Shown here in pieces: positions 1-8,891 of a DNA stretch of 64,000 bases (the stretch's first letter is position 1; every line of letters starts with the position of its first letter). The position numbers and the translations under genes are program-made. The stretch is from Streptococcus cuniculi (lineage in GTDB: Bacteria > Bacillota > Bacilli > Lactobacillales > Streptococcaceae), in contig NZ_SPPD01000005.1 of NCBI RefSeq assembly GCF_004570575.1, forward strand, positions 62,001-126,000, written 5' to 3'. The notes below the pieces were generated by a model. The model had not been told where the DNA came from. It worked only from the letters and a program-made list of their open reading frames with translations, and did not search any database.

Positions 1-1442
1 CAGCTTTCATGGAAGAAGAGCCAGCTTTGAAGCAATACAGCCACCAGTTTGAGAAATTATTGGCAGGAAAAGCCCATGTCTTGTCACACGAAGTTGAAGA
101 AGTGCTAGCTGCAACAAGCGAGGTCTTTGATGCGCCGTCAGAAACCTTTTCTGTCCTTGATAACGCCAGCATCCGCTTCCCAGAGATTACCAACGAAGAA
201 GGCGAACTCGTACCGCTTTCGCATGGTAGCTACATTTCCTTCATGGAATCAAGCAACCGTGAGGTGCGTAAGGATGCCTATGAGGCGATGTATAGTACCT
301 ATGATCAGTTCCAGCATACCTATGCAAAAACATTGCAATCAAATGTTAAAGTCAATAACCTAAAGGCTCGCTTGCGCAACTACGACAGCGCCCGTCATGC
401 TGCCTTGTCTGCAAACTTTATTCCAGAATCGGTCTACGATACCTTGGTAGCAGCTGTGAACAAGCATTTGCCGCTGCTACATCGCTATATTAACTTGCGC
501 AAGAAATTACTTGGTATTGACGATTTGAAGATGTATGATATGTATACACCGCTTTCTGATGTGGATTACAAATTCACCTATGAAGATGCCTTAGAAAAGG
601 CGGCGGATACTTTGACTATTTTTGGTGATGAGTATAGTATGCAGGTCAAAGAAGCGTTTGAAAACCGCTGGATTGACGTGCATGAAAATGAAGGAAAACG
701 CTCAGGAGCTTATTCAGGTGGTGCCTATGATACCAACGCCTTCATGCTCTTAAACTGGCAGGATACGCTAGACAACCTCTATACTCTTATCCATGAGACG
801 GGGCATTCTCTTCATTCCATGTTTACTCGGAAGAACCAGCCCTATGTCTATGGTCACTATTCAATTTTCCTAGCGGAGATTGCTTCTACGACTAACGAGA
901 ATTTGTTGACGGAGAAACTATTGTCAGAAGTGGAAGATGACAAGACCCGCTTTGCCATTTTGAACCACTACTTGGACGGTTTCCGTGGAACAGTCTTCCG
1001 ACAAACGCAGTTTGCTGAGTTTGAACAAGCAATTTACAAGGCAGACCAAGCAGGAGAAGTCCTAACAGCTGATTTCTTAAATCAGTTGTATGCAGAAATC
1101 AACGAGAAATACTATGGTTTGTCAGCTGAGGAAAATCCACAAATTCAATTTGAGTGGGCTCGCATTCCGCATTTCTATTACAATTTCTACGTATACCAAT
1201 ACGCAACAGGTTTTGCAGCAGCATCTGCCCTCTCTCACAAGATTGTTCATGGCACCCCAGAAGACAAGGAAGACTATCTCGATTATCTCAAAGCAGGTAG
1301 CTCAGACTATCCGCTCAATGTTATCAAAAAAGCTGGTGTTGATATGACTAAGGCAGACTACTTGAACGACGCTTTCAAGGTCTTTGACGCTCGCTTGACG
1401 GAGCTAGAGGCCTTAGTTGAAAAAGGTGCCCATCTATTGTAA
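1..1442 (+). CDS. pepF: oligoendopeptidase F (M3 family), 5' end outside window
   Basis: Cytosolic zinc metallopeptidase that cleaves oligopeptides of roughly 7-17 residues, feeding peptide nutrition. About 480 C-terminal residues are visible and the frame is open to the window edge, so the N-terminal part of the usual ~600-residue protein is missing. The HExxH zinc motif (HETGH) lies at bases 792-806, and the downstream LAEIAST segment supplies the expected third ligand Glu. The C-terminal part ([20 protein letters not shown]) is typical of PepF. A strong hairpin terminator follows immediately. A second, more distant M3 peptidase occurs at 55783-57480. Family assignment is firm; the true start is not visible. 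Confidence 0.95.
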   Translation, partial: AFMEEEPALKQYSHQFEKLLAGKAHVLSHEVEEVLAATSEVFDAPSETFSVLDNASIRFPEITNEEGELVPLSHGSYISFMESSNREVRKDAYEAMYSTYDQFQHTYAKTLQSNVKVNNLKARLRNYDSARHAALSANFIPESVYDTLVAAVNKHLPLLHRYINLRKKLLGIDDLKMYDMYTPLSDVDYKFTYEDALEKAADTLTIFGDEYSMQVKEAFENRWIDVHENEGKRSGAYSGGAYDTNAFMLLNWQDTLDNLYTLIHETGHSLHSMFTRKNQPYVYGHYSIFLAEIASTTNENLLTEKLLSEVEDDKTRFAILNHYLDGFRGTVFRQTQFAEFEQAIYKADQAGEVLTADFLNQLYAEINEKYYGLSAEENPQIQFEWARIPHFYYNFYVYQYATGFAAASALSHKIVHGTPEDKEDYLDYLKAGSSDYPLNVIKKAGVDMTKADYLNDAFKVFDARLTELEALVEKGAHLL

Positions 1443-1447
1443 ACAGC

Positions 1448-1474
1448 AGAGCTAGCAGCTTGCTAGCTCTTTTT
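1448..1474 (+). terminator. Rho-independent terminator after pepF
   Basis: Perfect 10-bp stem AGAGCTAGCA/TGCTAGCTCT with a 3-nt loop, followed by a T-run, starting 6 nt after the pepF stop. The T-run merges into TTTTGACGAGTAT, a motif shared with the ends of the dispersed inverted-repeat elements in this window. Confidence 0.9.
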
Positions 1475-1668
1475 GACGAGTATCAGAACACGACAAATGC
1501 ATGAAGCACCTATTTCCGATTATAGTCGGAATAAACATTCTTTCTTTTTAAATTTTTCTATAGTAACAACACGAACCTATGGTCAATACTTGATAAAAAT
1601 CCGAACAATGAAATGCAGAAAACGTTATTTTCTTGCTATGCGTTTGTCCTGGTATCAGAAACCGATTC

Positions 1669-1703
1669 TTGACCGAGAATAGGCCTTGTGATATACTGAA
1701 AAA
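1669..1703 (+). promoter_or_regulatory. consensus extended -10 promoter placing +1 at the start codon
   Basis: TTGACC (1669-1674), a 17-bp spacer, and TATACT (1692-1697) preceded by TG at 1689-1690. Only 6 nt separate the -10 box from the ATG at 1704, so the predicted transcript begins at the initiation codon. No Shine-Dalgarno sequence is present. The 190 bases upstream hold no gene, only a small palindrome (CCGATTATAGTCGG). Confidence 0.8.
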
Positions 1704-2423
1704 ATGGTAGAATCATACAGTAAGAATGCAAACCACAATATGCGCCGTCCGGTTGTCAAGGAAGAGATTGTGGAGATGATGCGAACACGCCAGGCGCAAA
1801 ACACAGGCTTTTTAAAAGACTTAGAAGAATTTGCTCGCAAGGAAAACATCCCCATTATTCCTCATGAGACAACAGCTTATTTTCGCCTCTTGATGCAGAT
1901 TTTACAACCGGCATCTATCTTAGAAATCGGAACTGCAATTGGTTACTCTGCTCTCTTAATGGCAGAAAATAGCCCAACATCAACAATTACGACCATTGAT
2001 CGCAACGAAGAGATGATCGGCTTTGCCAAGGATAATTTCTCCAAGTATGATACGCGTAACCAGATTACCTTGCTTGAGGGCGAGGCCATGGAGGTATTGC
2101 CGACCTTGCCAGACGACAGTTATGATTTTGTCTTTATGGATTCGGCCAAGTCCAAGTATGTCATCTTTTTGCCAGAGGTTTTAAAGAAGGTGAAGGTCGG
2201 AGGTTTGATTATTCTGGATGATATTTTCCAAGGTGGAGACGTGGCACGGGACATCATGGAAGTTCGTCGTGGGCAGCGCACCATTTATCGAGGCTTACAA
2301 CGTTTGTTCGATGTAACTTTGGATAATCCTGATTTGACAGCCAGTTTGGTGTCCATGAGTGACGGCTTGCTCATGCTTAGAAAAAATGTAGAAACTGTCC
2401 GCTTAAATACAGAAGAAATTTAA
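1704..2423 (+). CDS. SAM-dependent O-methyltransferase (COMT/TrmR-YrrM type)
   Basis: A 239-residue class I methyltransferase of the catechol-O-methyltransferase-like family. In Bacillus the closest named relative, TrmR/YrrM, methylates 5-hydroxyuridine in tRNA; whether this protein does the same is inference. The SAM-binding segment LEIGTAIGYS sits near residues 73-82, and the acidic metal/SAM region VFMDSAKSKY near 145-155. The start at 1704 coincides with the predicted transcription start, so the mRNA looks leaderless. An internal ATG at 1740 is the alternative, but it also lacks a ribosome site. It lies between pepF and prsA, the usual streptococcal order. Confidence 0.88.
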   Translation: MVESYSKNANHNMRRPVVKEEIVEMMRTRQAQNTGFLKDLEEFARKENIPIIPHETTAYFRLLMQILQPASILEIGTAIGYSALLMAENSPTSTITTIDRNEEMIGFAKDNFSKYDTRNQITLLEGEAMEVLPTLPDDSYDFVFMDSAKSKYVIFLPEVLKKVKVGGLIILDDIFQGGDVARDIMEVRRGQRTIYRGLQRLFDVTLDNPDLTASLVSMSDGLLMLRKNVETVRLNTEEI

Positions 2424-2441
2424 GTCATTTTTAAGCAATTA

Positions 2442-2473
2442 TGGTATAATGGTACAGTTAATAAAAAAGGAGA
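2442..2473 (+). promoter_or_regulatory. prsA promoter and RBS
   Basis: Extended -10 TGGTATAAT (2442-2450). AAGGAG at 2467-2472 precedes the prsA ATG at 2485 by 12 nt. An ATG at 2478 is closer to the RBS but opens only a 5-codon frame ending inside prsA. Confidence 0.75.
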
Positions 2474-2484
2474 AATAATGCATA

Positions 2485-3480
2485 ATGAAAACTAAAAAAA
2501 TTCTCGCAGGGGCTGTAACCTTGTTTGCAGCAGTAACGCTTGCAGCTTGTTCAAACGGGTCTAATAAAGATATCGTGACCATGAAAGGTAACACCATCAA
2601 CGTATCAGAATTTTACGACCGTGTAAAAAACAACCAACAAGCTCAACAAGTGCTGTTATCAATGGTCATCAGTGATGTTTTTGAACAGCAATATGGCAAG
2701 GAAGTTTCTTCAAAAGATGTGGACAAAGCCTATGATGAGATGGCGAAAAGATTGGGAGACTCCTTTGCAGGGGCCCTATCTTCAGCAGGTTTGACAGAAG
2801 AAACCTATAAACAACAAATTCGTACCAACAAATTAGTTGAATTTGCCGTAAAAGAAGCAGCTGAAAAAGAATTGACGGATGAAGCGTACAAAGCTGCCTA
2901 TGACACTTATACACCAGAAGTAACTGCTCAAATCATTAAATTAGCAGATGAAGCCAAGGCAAATGAAGTCTTGGCTCAGGCACAGGCTGAAGGTGCAGAT
3001 TTTGCACAATTGGCAAAGGATAACTCAACCGATGCTGAAACCAAAGCAAATGGTGGAACAGTTAAATTTGACTCAACTTCTACAACAGTACCAAATGAGG
3101 TGAAAACAGCTGTCTTTGCCTTGAACGATGGTCAGGTAGGAGCTTCAGTTGTCAAGAGCGTTGACCTTTCAAGCTATCAAGTTAGCTACTATGTTGTGAA
3201 GTTGAATTCCAAATCTAAAAAAGCTGATGACTGGAAAGAGTACAAAGATATCTTGAAAGATAGCTTTATCAAATCAAAACAAGCTGATGCAACCTATGTG
3301 AAAAATGTAATTTCAGAAGCTTTCAAAAAGGCCAATGTAAAAGTGAAAGACCAAGCCTTCCAGAGCATCTTGTCACAATACATCACAACTGGAGATACAT
3401 CAAGTTCTTCAAGTTCAGAAGCAGCAAGCTCAGAAACTTCAAGCAGTTCTGAAACTCAAGAATCAAGTTCAGACAAATAG
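2485..3480 (+). CDS. prsA: peptidyl-prolyl isomerase foldase lipoprotein PrsA
   Basis: Extracellular membrane-anchored foldase that helps secreted proteins fold after Sec export. The 331-residue protein has a lipoprotein signal peptide with lipobox LAAC and lipidated Cys22. It then has a SurA/trigger-factor-like N-region, a PpiC-type parvulin domain around residues 140-240 (TAQIIKLADEAKANEVL onward) and a C-terminal helical region. The last ~30 residues are almost pure Ser/Glu/Thr (SSSSSSEAASSETSSSS), a low-complexity wall-spanning tail. It is monocistronic. A repeat element starts 2-3 bases after the stop codon. Confidence 0.95.
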   Translation: MKTKKILAGAVTLFAAVTLAACSNGSNKDIVTMKGNTINVSEFYDRVKNNQQAQQVLLSMVISDVFEQQYGKEVSSKDVDKAYDEMAKRLGDSFAGALSSAGLTEETYKQQIRTNKLVEFAVKEAAEKELTDEAYKAAYDTYTPEVTAQIIKLADEAKANEVLAQAQAEGADFAQLAKDNSTDAETKANGGTVKFDSTSTTVPNEVKTAVFALNDGQVGASVVKSVDLSSYQVSYYVVKLNSKSKKADDWKEYKDILKDSFIKSKQADATYVKNVISEAFKKANVKVKDQAFQSILSQYITTGDTSSSSSSEAASSETSSSSETQESSSDK

Positions 3481-3482
3481 TG

Positions 3483-3746
3483 CTTTATAAAAATCAAAAT
3501 CTGACTAGCTTCCACAATTGAGAATTGTGGAAGGTTGGAAATGGAACGAGCGCAGCTCGCCCCTTGCAATTGAGAATTGTGGAAGGCTGGAAATAAGGCT
3601 TGCCTTGCTAGCCTTATCGAAACCTCGGGCATCACTTAGGTTAGCTAGGGCTTAGTACATACTCCCTATTTTCCACCCCTCAACAGTCTCCCAGAATGTT
3701 GGAGCAAGGTGAGTTACCGACGTTAGCGTTTGATTTTTGACGAGTA
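3483..3746. mobile_element. MITE-like repeat, copy A (264 bp)
   Basis: The left end TATAAAAATCAAAATCTGAC and the right end (reverse complement TACTCGTCAAAAATCAAAC) form imperfect terminal inverted repeats. The interior holds two copies of a TTGAGAATTGTGGAAGG.TGGAAAT module and a GGAACGAGCGCAGCTCG hairpin. Read in reverse complement, its interior aligns with copy B at 13878-14067 (shared CTTGCT-CAACA, GAGACTGTTG, GGAAAATAGGGA and GCTAACCT segments). It contains no open reading frame. It lies directly between the prsA stop and the alanine T-box leader. Confidence 0.75.
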
Positions 3747-3754
3747 TAAGATTA

Positions 3755-3935
3755 GGAATGGATATTCAGTCCCTTGTATCAGAGAAATGGCGGTCGGTGC
3801 GAGCCATATAAGGTCGAATATCTTGCTACTTAATCGGAAACAATTGTATAAAAATGAGAATGACAAGTTCATTGAATGAAGGTGGTACCGCGGTTTTTCG
3901 CCCTTCGTTAGTGTTCTTGTTTTTTCTTTTAGGAG
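3755..3935 (+). promoter_or_regulatory. T-box riboswitch, alanine specific (GCU specifier)
   Basis: The leader folds as a T-box. GATATTC near 3760 pairs with GAATATC near 3816-3822 to form stem I. AGAGA (3781-3785) and CGGTCGGTGCGAGCC (3791-3805) match the AG bulge and distal loop. The specifier loop carries GCT (3825-3827) followed by A, an alanine codon. The conserved T-box AAGGTGGTACCGCG is at 3879-3892. A competing terminator pairs GAAGG (3878-3882) with CCTTC (3902-3906) and is followed by a T-rich run (3908-3930). Uncharged tRNA-Ala should therefore raise expression of the next gene and alaS. The promoter is unclear; TATAAG at 3745-3750 sits at the repeat edge. Confidence 0.9.
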
Positions 3936-3942
3936 GTCTAGG

Positions 3943-4437
3943 ATGAAACAATTTCAGATTAAACAACGGTTTTGGTCTTGGGGTGGCAAGTTTGATATCA
4001 AAGATGATCGTGGTCAACTCTGTTATCAGGTAGAAGGTAGTGTGCTCAAATGGTTTAAAAATTTTGAGATACACGATGCTACTGGACAGGTCGTCAGCAC
4101 CATCCAGCAAAAATTCTCCTGGTTTTTATCCCGCTTTGAGGTAAATGTCTTAGGACAGGTCCCTTTTATCATCCAACAGAAATTTTCTTGGTTCAAACCT
4201 CATTATGAGATTGAGAACTTAGGGCTTGAAGTGATTGGTGATTTCTGGGATATGAAGTTTGACTTGATCCATAATGGTCTTGTAGTTGCCCGAATTGACC
4301 AAGAATGGTTTCGGATGACCTCGACCTATCAAGTCACAGTTTATGAAGAGGCTTATGCAGATGTCACGATTGCTCTCGTAATAGCCATTGATTATGTGAA
4401 GGAGATGCGGAGTGCATCAGCAGTTGCCGCAACGTAA
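3943..4437 (+). CDS. LURP-one-related/YxjI-like protein
   Basis: A 164-residue protein with repeated beta-strand segments: [40 protein letters not shown] and [16 protein letters not shown]. These match the LURP-one/Tubby-like C-terminal fold (YxjI family), whose biochemical role in bacteria is unknown. No signal peptide or membrane segment is present. Translation starts behind AGGAGG (3931-3936). The gene lies between the alanine T-box and alaS, 19 nt before alaS, so it should share alanine-tRNA control. That placement is its only functional clue. Confidence 0.8.
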   Translation: MKQFQIKQRFWSWGGKFDIKDDRGQLCYQVEGSVLKWFKNFEIHDATGQVVSTIQQKFSWFLSRFEVNVLGQVPFIIQQKFSWFKPHYEIENLGLEVIGDFWDMKFDLIHNGLVVARIDQEWFRMTSTYQVTVYEEAYADVTIALVIAIDYVKEMRSASAVAAT

Positions 4438-4456
4438 ATGGAAAGGAAATAGGAAA

Positions 4457-7075
4457 ATGAAACAATTATCTAGTGCACAAATTCGTCAAATGTGGTTGGA
4501 CTTCTGGAAGTCTAAAGGGCATGCTGTAGAGCCGTCTGCCAATCTCGTTCCCGTCAACGACCCAACCCTACTATGGATTAACTCCGGGGTGGCAACTCTG
4601 AAAAAATATTTCGATGGCTCCGTTATTCCTGAAAATCCACGGATTACTAATGCTCAAAAGTCTATTCGGACCAACGATATTGAAAATGTTGGAAAAACAG
4701 CCCGTCACCATACCATGTTTGAAATGCTCGGAAACTTTTCAATCGGAGATTATTTCCGGGATGAAGCAATTGAGTGGGGCTTTGAACTATTGACTAGCCC
4801 AGAGTGGTTTGGTTTTCCAAAAGAAAAGCTCTACATGACCTACTATCCAGACGATACAGATTCTTACAATCGTTGGCTGGCTCTTGGCGTGGACCCAGGT
4901 CACTTGATTCCGCTGGAGGATAACTTCTGGGAAATTGGTGCAGGACCTTCTGGACCAGATACAGAAATCTTTTTTGATCGTGGAGAAGCTTTTGACCCAG
5001 AAAATATTGGCATTCGTCTCTTAGAAGAAGATATGGAAAATGACCGCTACATCGAGATTTGGAATATCGTCTTATCCCAATTCAATGCGGATCCAGCAGT
5101 ACCGCGTTCTGAGTACAAAGAATTACCGAATAAAAACATTGATACGGGGGCAGGTTTGGAGCGCTTGGCAGCGATTTTCCAAGGGGCTAAAACCAATTTT
5201 GAAACGGATCTCTTCATGCCGATTATCCGCGAGGTGGAAAAACTATCGGGTAAGACCTACGATCCAGATGGGGACAATATGAGTTTCAAGGTTATTGCAG
5301 ACCACATTCGTGCCCTTTCCTTTGCGATTGGTGATGGGGCTCTTCCTGGAAATGAGGGGCGTGGTTATGTCCTCCGTCGTTTGCTTCGCCGTGCGGTCAT
5401 GCACGGGCGCCGCTTGGGGATTAAAGAGTCCTTCTTGTACAAACTTGTCGTGCCAGTTGGTCACATTATGGAAAGCTACTATCCAGAAGTGCTTGAAAAG
5501 CATGAATTTATCGAAAAGATTGTTAAGCGTGAGGAAGAAACCTTTGCTCGTACCATAGATGCGGGTTCGATCCACCTAGATGAATTGTTAGCGCAATTGA
5601 AAGAAGCTGGAAAATCAACCCTTGAAGGAAAAGATATTTTCAAACTCTATGATACCTACGGATTTCCGGTTGAATTGACTGAGGAATTGGCAGAAGACCA
5701 AGGCTTTGCCATTGACCACGAAGGATTTAAAGTAGCCATGAAAGAGCAGCAAGAGCGGGCGCGTGCTTCGGTTGTCAAAGGTGGTTCAATGGGCATGCAA
5801 AATGAAACCCTTGCAGGGATTATCGAAGAGTCAACCTTCATCTATGGTGTGGATGAATTAACAGCAAACCTGCTGGTGATGATTGCAGATAATGAGCGCG
5901 TAGATAGCCTATCAAGTGGTGAGGCCTTGTTGGTCTTTGCTCAGACGCCTTTCTATGCAGAAATGGGTGGACAGGTTGCTGACCACGGAGCTATTCTCGA
6001 TGAAGCTGGTCAGTTGGTAGCCCGTGTCAAAGATGTTCAAAAAGCACCAAATGGTCAGCCGCTTCATACTGTTGAAGTGCTTGGAGAATTGCGCAAAGGT
6101 GCAACGTATACACTTGCCATTGATACCCTTCGTCGCCACCGCGTCATGAAAAACCATACAGCGACTCACTTGTTACATGCGGCCCTTCACCATGTCATCG
6201 GTGAGCATGCAAGGCAGGCAGGTTCCCTCAACGAACAAGAATTCTTGCGCTTCGACTTTACCCACTTTGAAGCAGTAACAGTAGAAGAGCTTCGTCGCAT
6301 CGAAGAAGAAGTCAATGCTCAAATCTGGGCAGCTCTTCCAGTTGTGACGGTGGAAACAGATATTGAGACAGCTAAGTCCATGGGGGCAATGGCGCTCTTT
6401 GGTGAAAAATATGGGAAAGAAGTCCGCGTGGTGACTATTGGGGATTATTCAATTGAACTATGTGGTGGGACGCATGTAGGGAATACAGCCGAGATTGGTC
6501 TCTTCAAGATTTTGAAAGAAGAGGGAATCGGGTCTGGAACGCGTCGTATCGTAGCAGTAACCAGCCGTGAAGCCTTTCTTGCTTATCGTGAAGAAGAAGA
6601 ATTGCTCAAAGCTGTCGCTACAACCATTAAAGCCCCACAAATCAAAGAAGTACCAAATAAGGTCACAAGCCTACAAGAACAGTTGCGTGAATTGCAAAAA
6701 GAAAATGTAGCCTTGAAAGAAAAAGCAGCAGCAGCGGCAGCTGGTGATATTTTCAAAGACGTCAAAGAAGCAAATGGTGTGCGCTACATTGCTAGTCAGG
6801 TAGAGGTATCAGATGCAGGAGCACTACGCACTTTTGCGGACAACTGGAAACAAAAAGATTATTCAGATGTTTTAGTCTTAGTTGCTGCTATTGGTGAAAA
6901 AGTCAATGTCCTTGTTGCAAGTAAGACCAAGGCAGTCCATGCAGGTAATCTGATTAAAGAACTCGCTCCAATTGTCGCAGGTCGCGGTGGTGGTAAACCA
7001 GACATGGCTATGGCAGGTGGTAGTGATGCAGCTGCCATCACTAAACTCTTGGCAGAAGTCGGCAATCAGTTATAA
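4457..7075 (+). CDS. alaS: alanyl-tRNA synthetase
   Basis: Class II synthetase that charges tRNA-Ala and edits Ser/Gly mischarging. At 872 residues it is full length. The N-terminal catalytic core contains GNFSIGDYF. The editing domain has the zinc motif HTATH (His567, His571) and CGGTH with Cys669. The C-terminal C-Ala domain includes the glycine-rich [10 protein letters not shown] segment. I place the start at 4457 ([13 protein letters not shown]), since this is where the family begins; an upstream in-frame ATG at 4412 lies within the preceding gene. A T-box reading an alanine codon heads the operon, consistent with feedback on tRNA-Ala charging. Confidence 0.98.
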   Translation: MKQLSSAQIRQMWLDFWKSKGHAVEPSANLVPVNDPTLLWINSGVATLKKYFDGSVIPENPRITNAQKSIRTNDIENVGKTARHHTMFEMLGNFSIGDYFRDEAIEWGFELLTSPEWFGFPKEKLYMTYYPDDTDSYNRWLALGVDPGHLIPLEDNFWEIGAGPSGPDTEIFFDRGEAFDPENIGIRLLEEDMENDRYIEIWNIVLSQFNADPAVPRSEYKELPNKNIDTGAGLERLAAIFQGAKTNFETDLFMPIIREVEKLSGKTYDPDGDNMSFKVIADHIRALSFAIGDGALPGNEGRGYVLRRLLRRAVMHGRRLGIKESFLYKLVVPVGHIMESYYPEVLEKHEFIEKIVKREEETFARTIDAGSIHLDELLAQLKEAGKSTLEGKDIFKLYDTYGFPVELTEELAEDQGFAIDHEGFKVAMKEQQERARASVVKGGSMGMQNETLAGIIEESTFIYGVDELTANLLVMIADNERVDSLSSGEALLVFAQTPFYAEMGGQVADHGAILDEAGQLVARVKDVQKAPNGQPLHTVEVLGELRKGATYTLAIDTLRRHRVMKNHTATHLLHAALHHVIGEHARQAGSLNEQEFLRFDFTHFEAVTVEELRRIEEEVNAQIWAALPVVTVETDIETAKSMGAMALFGEKYGKEVRVVTIGDYSIELCGGTHVGNTAEIGLFKILKEEGIGSGTRRIVAVTSREAFLAYREEEELLKAVATTIKAPQIKEVPNKVTSLQEQLRELQKENVALKEKAAAAAAGDIFKDVKEANGVRYIASQVEVSDAGALRTFADNWKQKDYSDVLVLVAAIGEKVNVLVASKTKAVHAGNLIKELAPIVAGRGGGKPDMAMAGGSDAAAITKLLAEVGNQL

Positions 7076-7084
7076 GAGAATGAA

Positions 7085-7111
7085 AGAATCGAGTTAGTCT
7101 CGGTTCTTTTT
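7085..7111 (+). terminator. alaS terminator
   Basis: Stem AGAATCGAG/CTCGGTTCT (one G-T pair), 5-nt loop, then TTTTT, 9 nt after the alaS stop. Confidence 0.9.
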
Positions 7112-7145
7112 GTATCTTATCCTGTTCAAATCGAAAAACATCACA

Positions 7146-7188
7146 AAATGACAAAAATACTTGTCATTTAGTAAAGATGTGTTACAAT
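7146..7188 (+). promoter_or_regulatory. promoter with perfect palindromic operator for the Xre gene
   Basis: A 9-bp perfect inverted repeat AAATGACAA-N6-TTGTCATTT (7146-7169). Its right arm contains the -35 hexamer TTGTCA (7161-7166). After 16 bp comes the -10 TACAAT (7183-7188). Such a dyad on a -35 box is what an autoregulating Xre dimer would bind; the binding itself is inferred. Confidence 0.7.
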
Positions 7189-7228
7189 AAAAACAAGTTA
7201 AGCAAGATGATTTAGAGAGGAGTTCTTT

Positions 7229-7432
7229 ATGATTTTAAAAAATAGGCTCAAGGAATTACGGGCTAGGGACGGTTACAACCAGACGGAACTGGCAAAACTA
7301 GCGCAAGTTTCGCGCCAGACTATTAGTCTGATTGAGCGAGGAGAATATACCCCGTCGGTCATCATTGCCTTAAAAATCGCACAGATTTTCAACGAATCCT
7401 TGGAACAAGTCTTTCGCTTAGAGGAGGAGTGA
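7229..7432 (+). CDS. Xre-family DNA-binding regulator (67 aa)
   Basis: A single-domain Cro/CI helix-turn-helix protein. Residues 15-55 carry the motif (NQTELAKLAQVSRQTISLIE, then YTPSVIIALKIAQIF), and the C-terminus is a short LEQVFRLEEE tail. It resembles the compact YozG/PlcR-like regulators found beside small membrane-protein genes. The ribosome site is GAGAGGAG before the ATG. It heads a run of membrane-protein genes to 9718 and has a strong palindrome on its promoter. Direct targets are inferred. Confidence 0.92.
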   Translation: MILKNRLKELRARDGYNQTELAKLAQVSRQTISLIERGEYTPSVIIALKIAQIFNESLEQVFRLEEE

Positions 7433-7474
7433 CAAAGACATAGGGATAAGAGAGATAGATAAAGGAGCAGAAAG

Positions 7475-7675
7475 ATGAAAAAGCAACAGACGAATCCAGT
7501 AGGAAAAGAAGTGCCATTTAAAGTGCTAGTTATCCTTTTCATGTTTTTTGAAATTGGATATGTTGTTGGAAAACTTCTTGCAGGAAATCAAGATGTGACA
7601 GCAGAATTGTTTCTCCTATTACCTGCTTCTCGGTGTTTGATGATGGAAGAAGAAAGTAAAGGAGATAGAAAATGA
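7475..7675 (+). CDS. small membrane protein, coupled to next gene
   Basis: A 66-residue protein with one clear hydrophobic helix (FKVLVILFMFFEIGYVVGKLL, about residues 15-35) and a second weak one (TAELFLLLPA), ending in charged residues. Ribosome site AAAGGAG. Its stop TGA overlaps the next ATG (ATGA at 7672-7675), so translation is probably coupled. I do not recognise a family. The setting behind an Xre regulator resembles immunity or membrane-stress mini-operons. Confidence 0.6.
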   Translation: MKKQQTNPVGKEVPFKVLVILFMFFEIGYVVGKLLAGNQDVTAELFLLLPASRCLMMEEESKGDRK

Positions 7676-7848
7676 AGAAAAATGAAATCGTTATCACAGG
7701 GAGAATGGTTCTAAGGTTCATTTTTGCACTTGCTATCATTGCTACGATGGTAAGATTGTTGCTAAAACAAACCTTTGAGAAGGAAGCTATAATTATCATT
7801 GCTCTGTTTGTATCTAGTATGAGTTTGAGTGTTGCTATAAAGAAATAG
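7672..7848 (+). CDS. small membrane protein (58 aa)
   Basis: ATG at 7672 overlaps the preceding stop (ATGA) and the frame runs to TAG at 7846-7848. The 58-residue product begins MKKNEIVITGRMVLRF. It has two hydrophobic segments (about 14-31 and 39-55) around a charged KQTFEKE loop, a two-helix hairpin membrane protein. AGAAAGGAAG follows just before the next gene at 7862. The family is unknown; it looks like a DUF-type companion of Xre/DUF3169 loci. Confidence 0.6.
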   Translation: MKKNEIVITGRMVLRFIFALAIIATMVRLLLKQTFEKEAIIIIALFVSSMSLSVAIKK

Positions 7849-7861
7849 AAAGGAAGAAAAG

Positions 7862-8605
7862 ATGAAAAAAAGAAGAGGATTGAAAGGATTTCTATTTTTA
7901 TTCATGTGTGGTTTTGTTGGTTACTTTGTGGGATCAGCAACTGCGGCAGGAACCATGCCGAAGGACTTAATCCAGCAACTATTAACCTTAGATTTGTATG
8001 TATACCTGGCTCAAGGAGCTAGTCTTTTGCTGGCAGGTATGGCTTTTTATTTCTTACATTATAGTCGCAAAGATACACTTGCCTATCAAAAAGCGGAAGA
8101 TAGTGATGACGAAGAAGGTATAGAGAAGTTTTATAAAAATGCTCATAGAAACTTAGAATATGGAACAATTGCTTATAATATTTGTTCTGTCAGCATACTT
8201 TTCTCACTCCTTGGTGCTTTCTATATGGTTGCGGTAAATGCTGCACAAATTAAGTTTTTATTGTTAGCTTCCATGTTCTATATTCCAGTGTTTTTCTTGA
8301 CAGGCTATTATCGTAAAACATTGAAGATGGTTCGTCATTATGATTTTCCAAAATTTGCTATGCCCGAAGATGCTTTGGCTTTTGTGCGGAGTTACGATGA
8401 GGGAGAGCGAGAAGCGAATTATGAAAATAGTTTTATGACCCTATTTCATCTGAATCAGATTATATTACCTGCTCTCTATATTATCTTGGATGTGATTTCC
8501 TTCGCCCTCCAAGAGTTTCAGTTGACAGCTTTCCTAATTGTTGTCTTTATCCATGTTTACATCAACATTCGATCAATTTCGATGGTTAAAAAATATTTCA
8601 AGTAA
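7862..8605 (+). CDS. DUF3169 family multispanning membrane protein
   Basis: A 247-residue protein with about six hydrophobic segments: near 9-29, 45-65, 105-130, 132-150, 198-217 and 219-238. An acidic cytoplasmic stretch (KAEDSDDEEGIEKFYKNAHR) separates helices 2 and 3. Overall layout fits the DUF3169 family, usually found next to small Xre regulators in streptococci and enterococci; its biochemical role is unknown. It lies 13 nt after the 58-aa gene behind AAAGGAAG, so it belongs to the same operon. Confidence 0.75.
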   Translation: MKKRRGLKGFLFLFMCGFVGYFVGSATAAGTMPKDLIQQLLTLDLYVYLAQGASLLLAGMAFYFLHYSRKDTLAYQKAEDSDDEEGIEKFYKNAHRNLEYGTIAYNICSVSILFSLLGAFYMVAVNAAQIKFLLLASMFYIPVFFLTGYYRKTLKMVRHYDFPKFAMPEDALAFVRSYDEGEREANYENSFMTLFHLNQIILPALYIILDVISFALQEFQLTAFLIVVFIHVYINIRSISMVKKYFK

Positions 8606-8618
8606 AAAGGCGAGAGAG

Positions 8619-8772
8619 ATGAAGAGGCACAAATTCCTTCGCGGACTGATTTTGGCTAGCTTTCATGTTTTGGGTGACTTTGCTAGATCGGATGTATCTT
8701 AGAAAGTTTAATGCTCCTATTTTTCTAACTGGTTTAGCGATATTATATCTTGTATTGTCAGATAAAGAATAA
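8619..8772 (+). pseudogene. frameshifted small membrane protein gene
   Basis: ATG at 8619 opens a frame starting MKRHKFLRGLILASFHV that shifts out near 8665-8672 and stops at 8702. From about 8668 the frame +1 continues as FWVTLLDRMYLRKF, then a hydrophobic helix (APIFLTGLAILYLVL), ending at TAA 8770-8772. Read together, the two halves give a ~50-residue two-helix membrane protein. A single-base indel at the GTTTTGGG tract explains the break. Confidence 0.55.
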
Positions 8773-8783
8773 AGGAGTTTGAT

Positions 8784-8881
8784 ATGAAAAAGAAATGTTC
8801 AGATGATCTTGTCGTCATCATGATTGCAATATTAGGGCTTGTATTGACTTACTGATTGGGTTAGCCATCGGTTTGAGATAG
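8784..8881 (+). pseudogene. frameshifted mini membrane protein gene
   Basis: ATG at 8784 behind AAAGGAG encodes MKKKCSDDLVVIMIAILG and then stops at TGA after 23 codons. The neighbouring frame continues DLLIGLAIGLR to TAG at 8879-8881. Together they would make one ~32-residue single-helix protein. The gene is short, so the inference rests mainly on the RBS, the hydrophobic match across the shift and similar damage on both sides. Confidence 0.4.
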
Positions 8882-8891
8882 GAGGTTTGGT

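Noticed and set aside
4412..4456. Upstream in-frame ATG for alaS
   Set aside because: It would add 15 residues encoded inside the preceding gene. The family N-terminus and the ribosome site support 4457.
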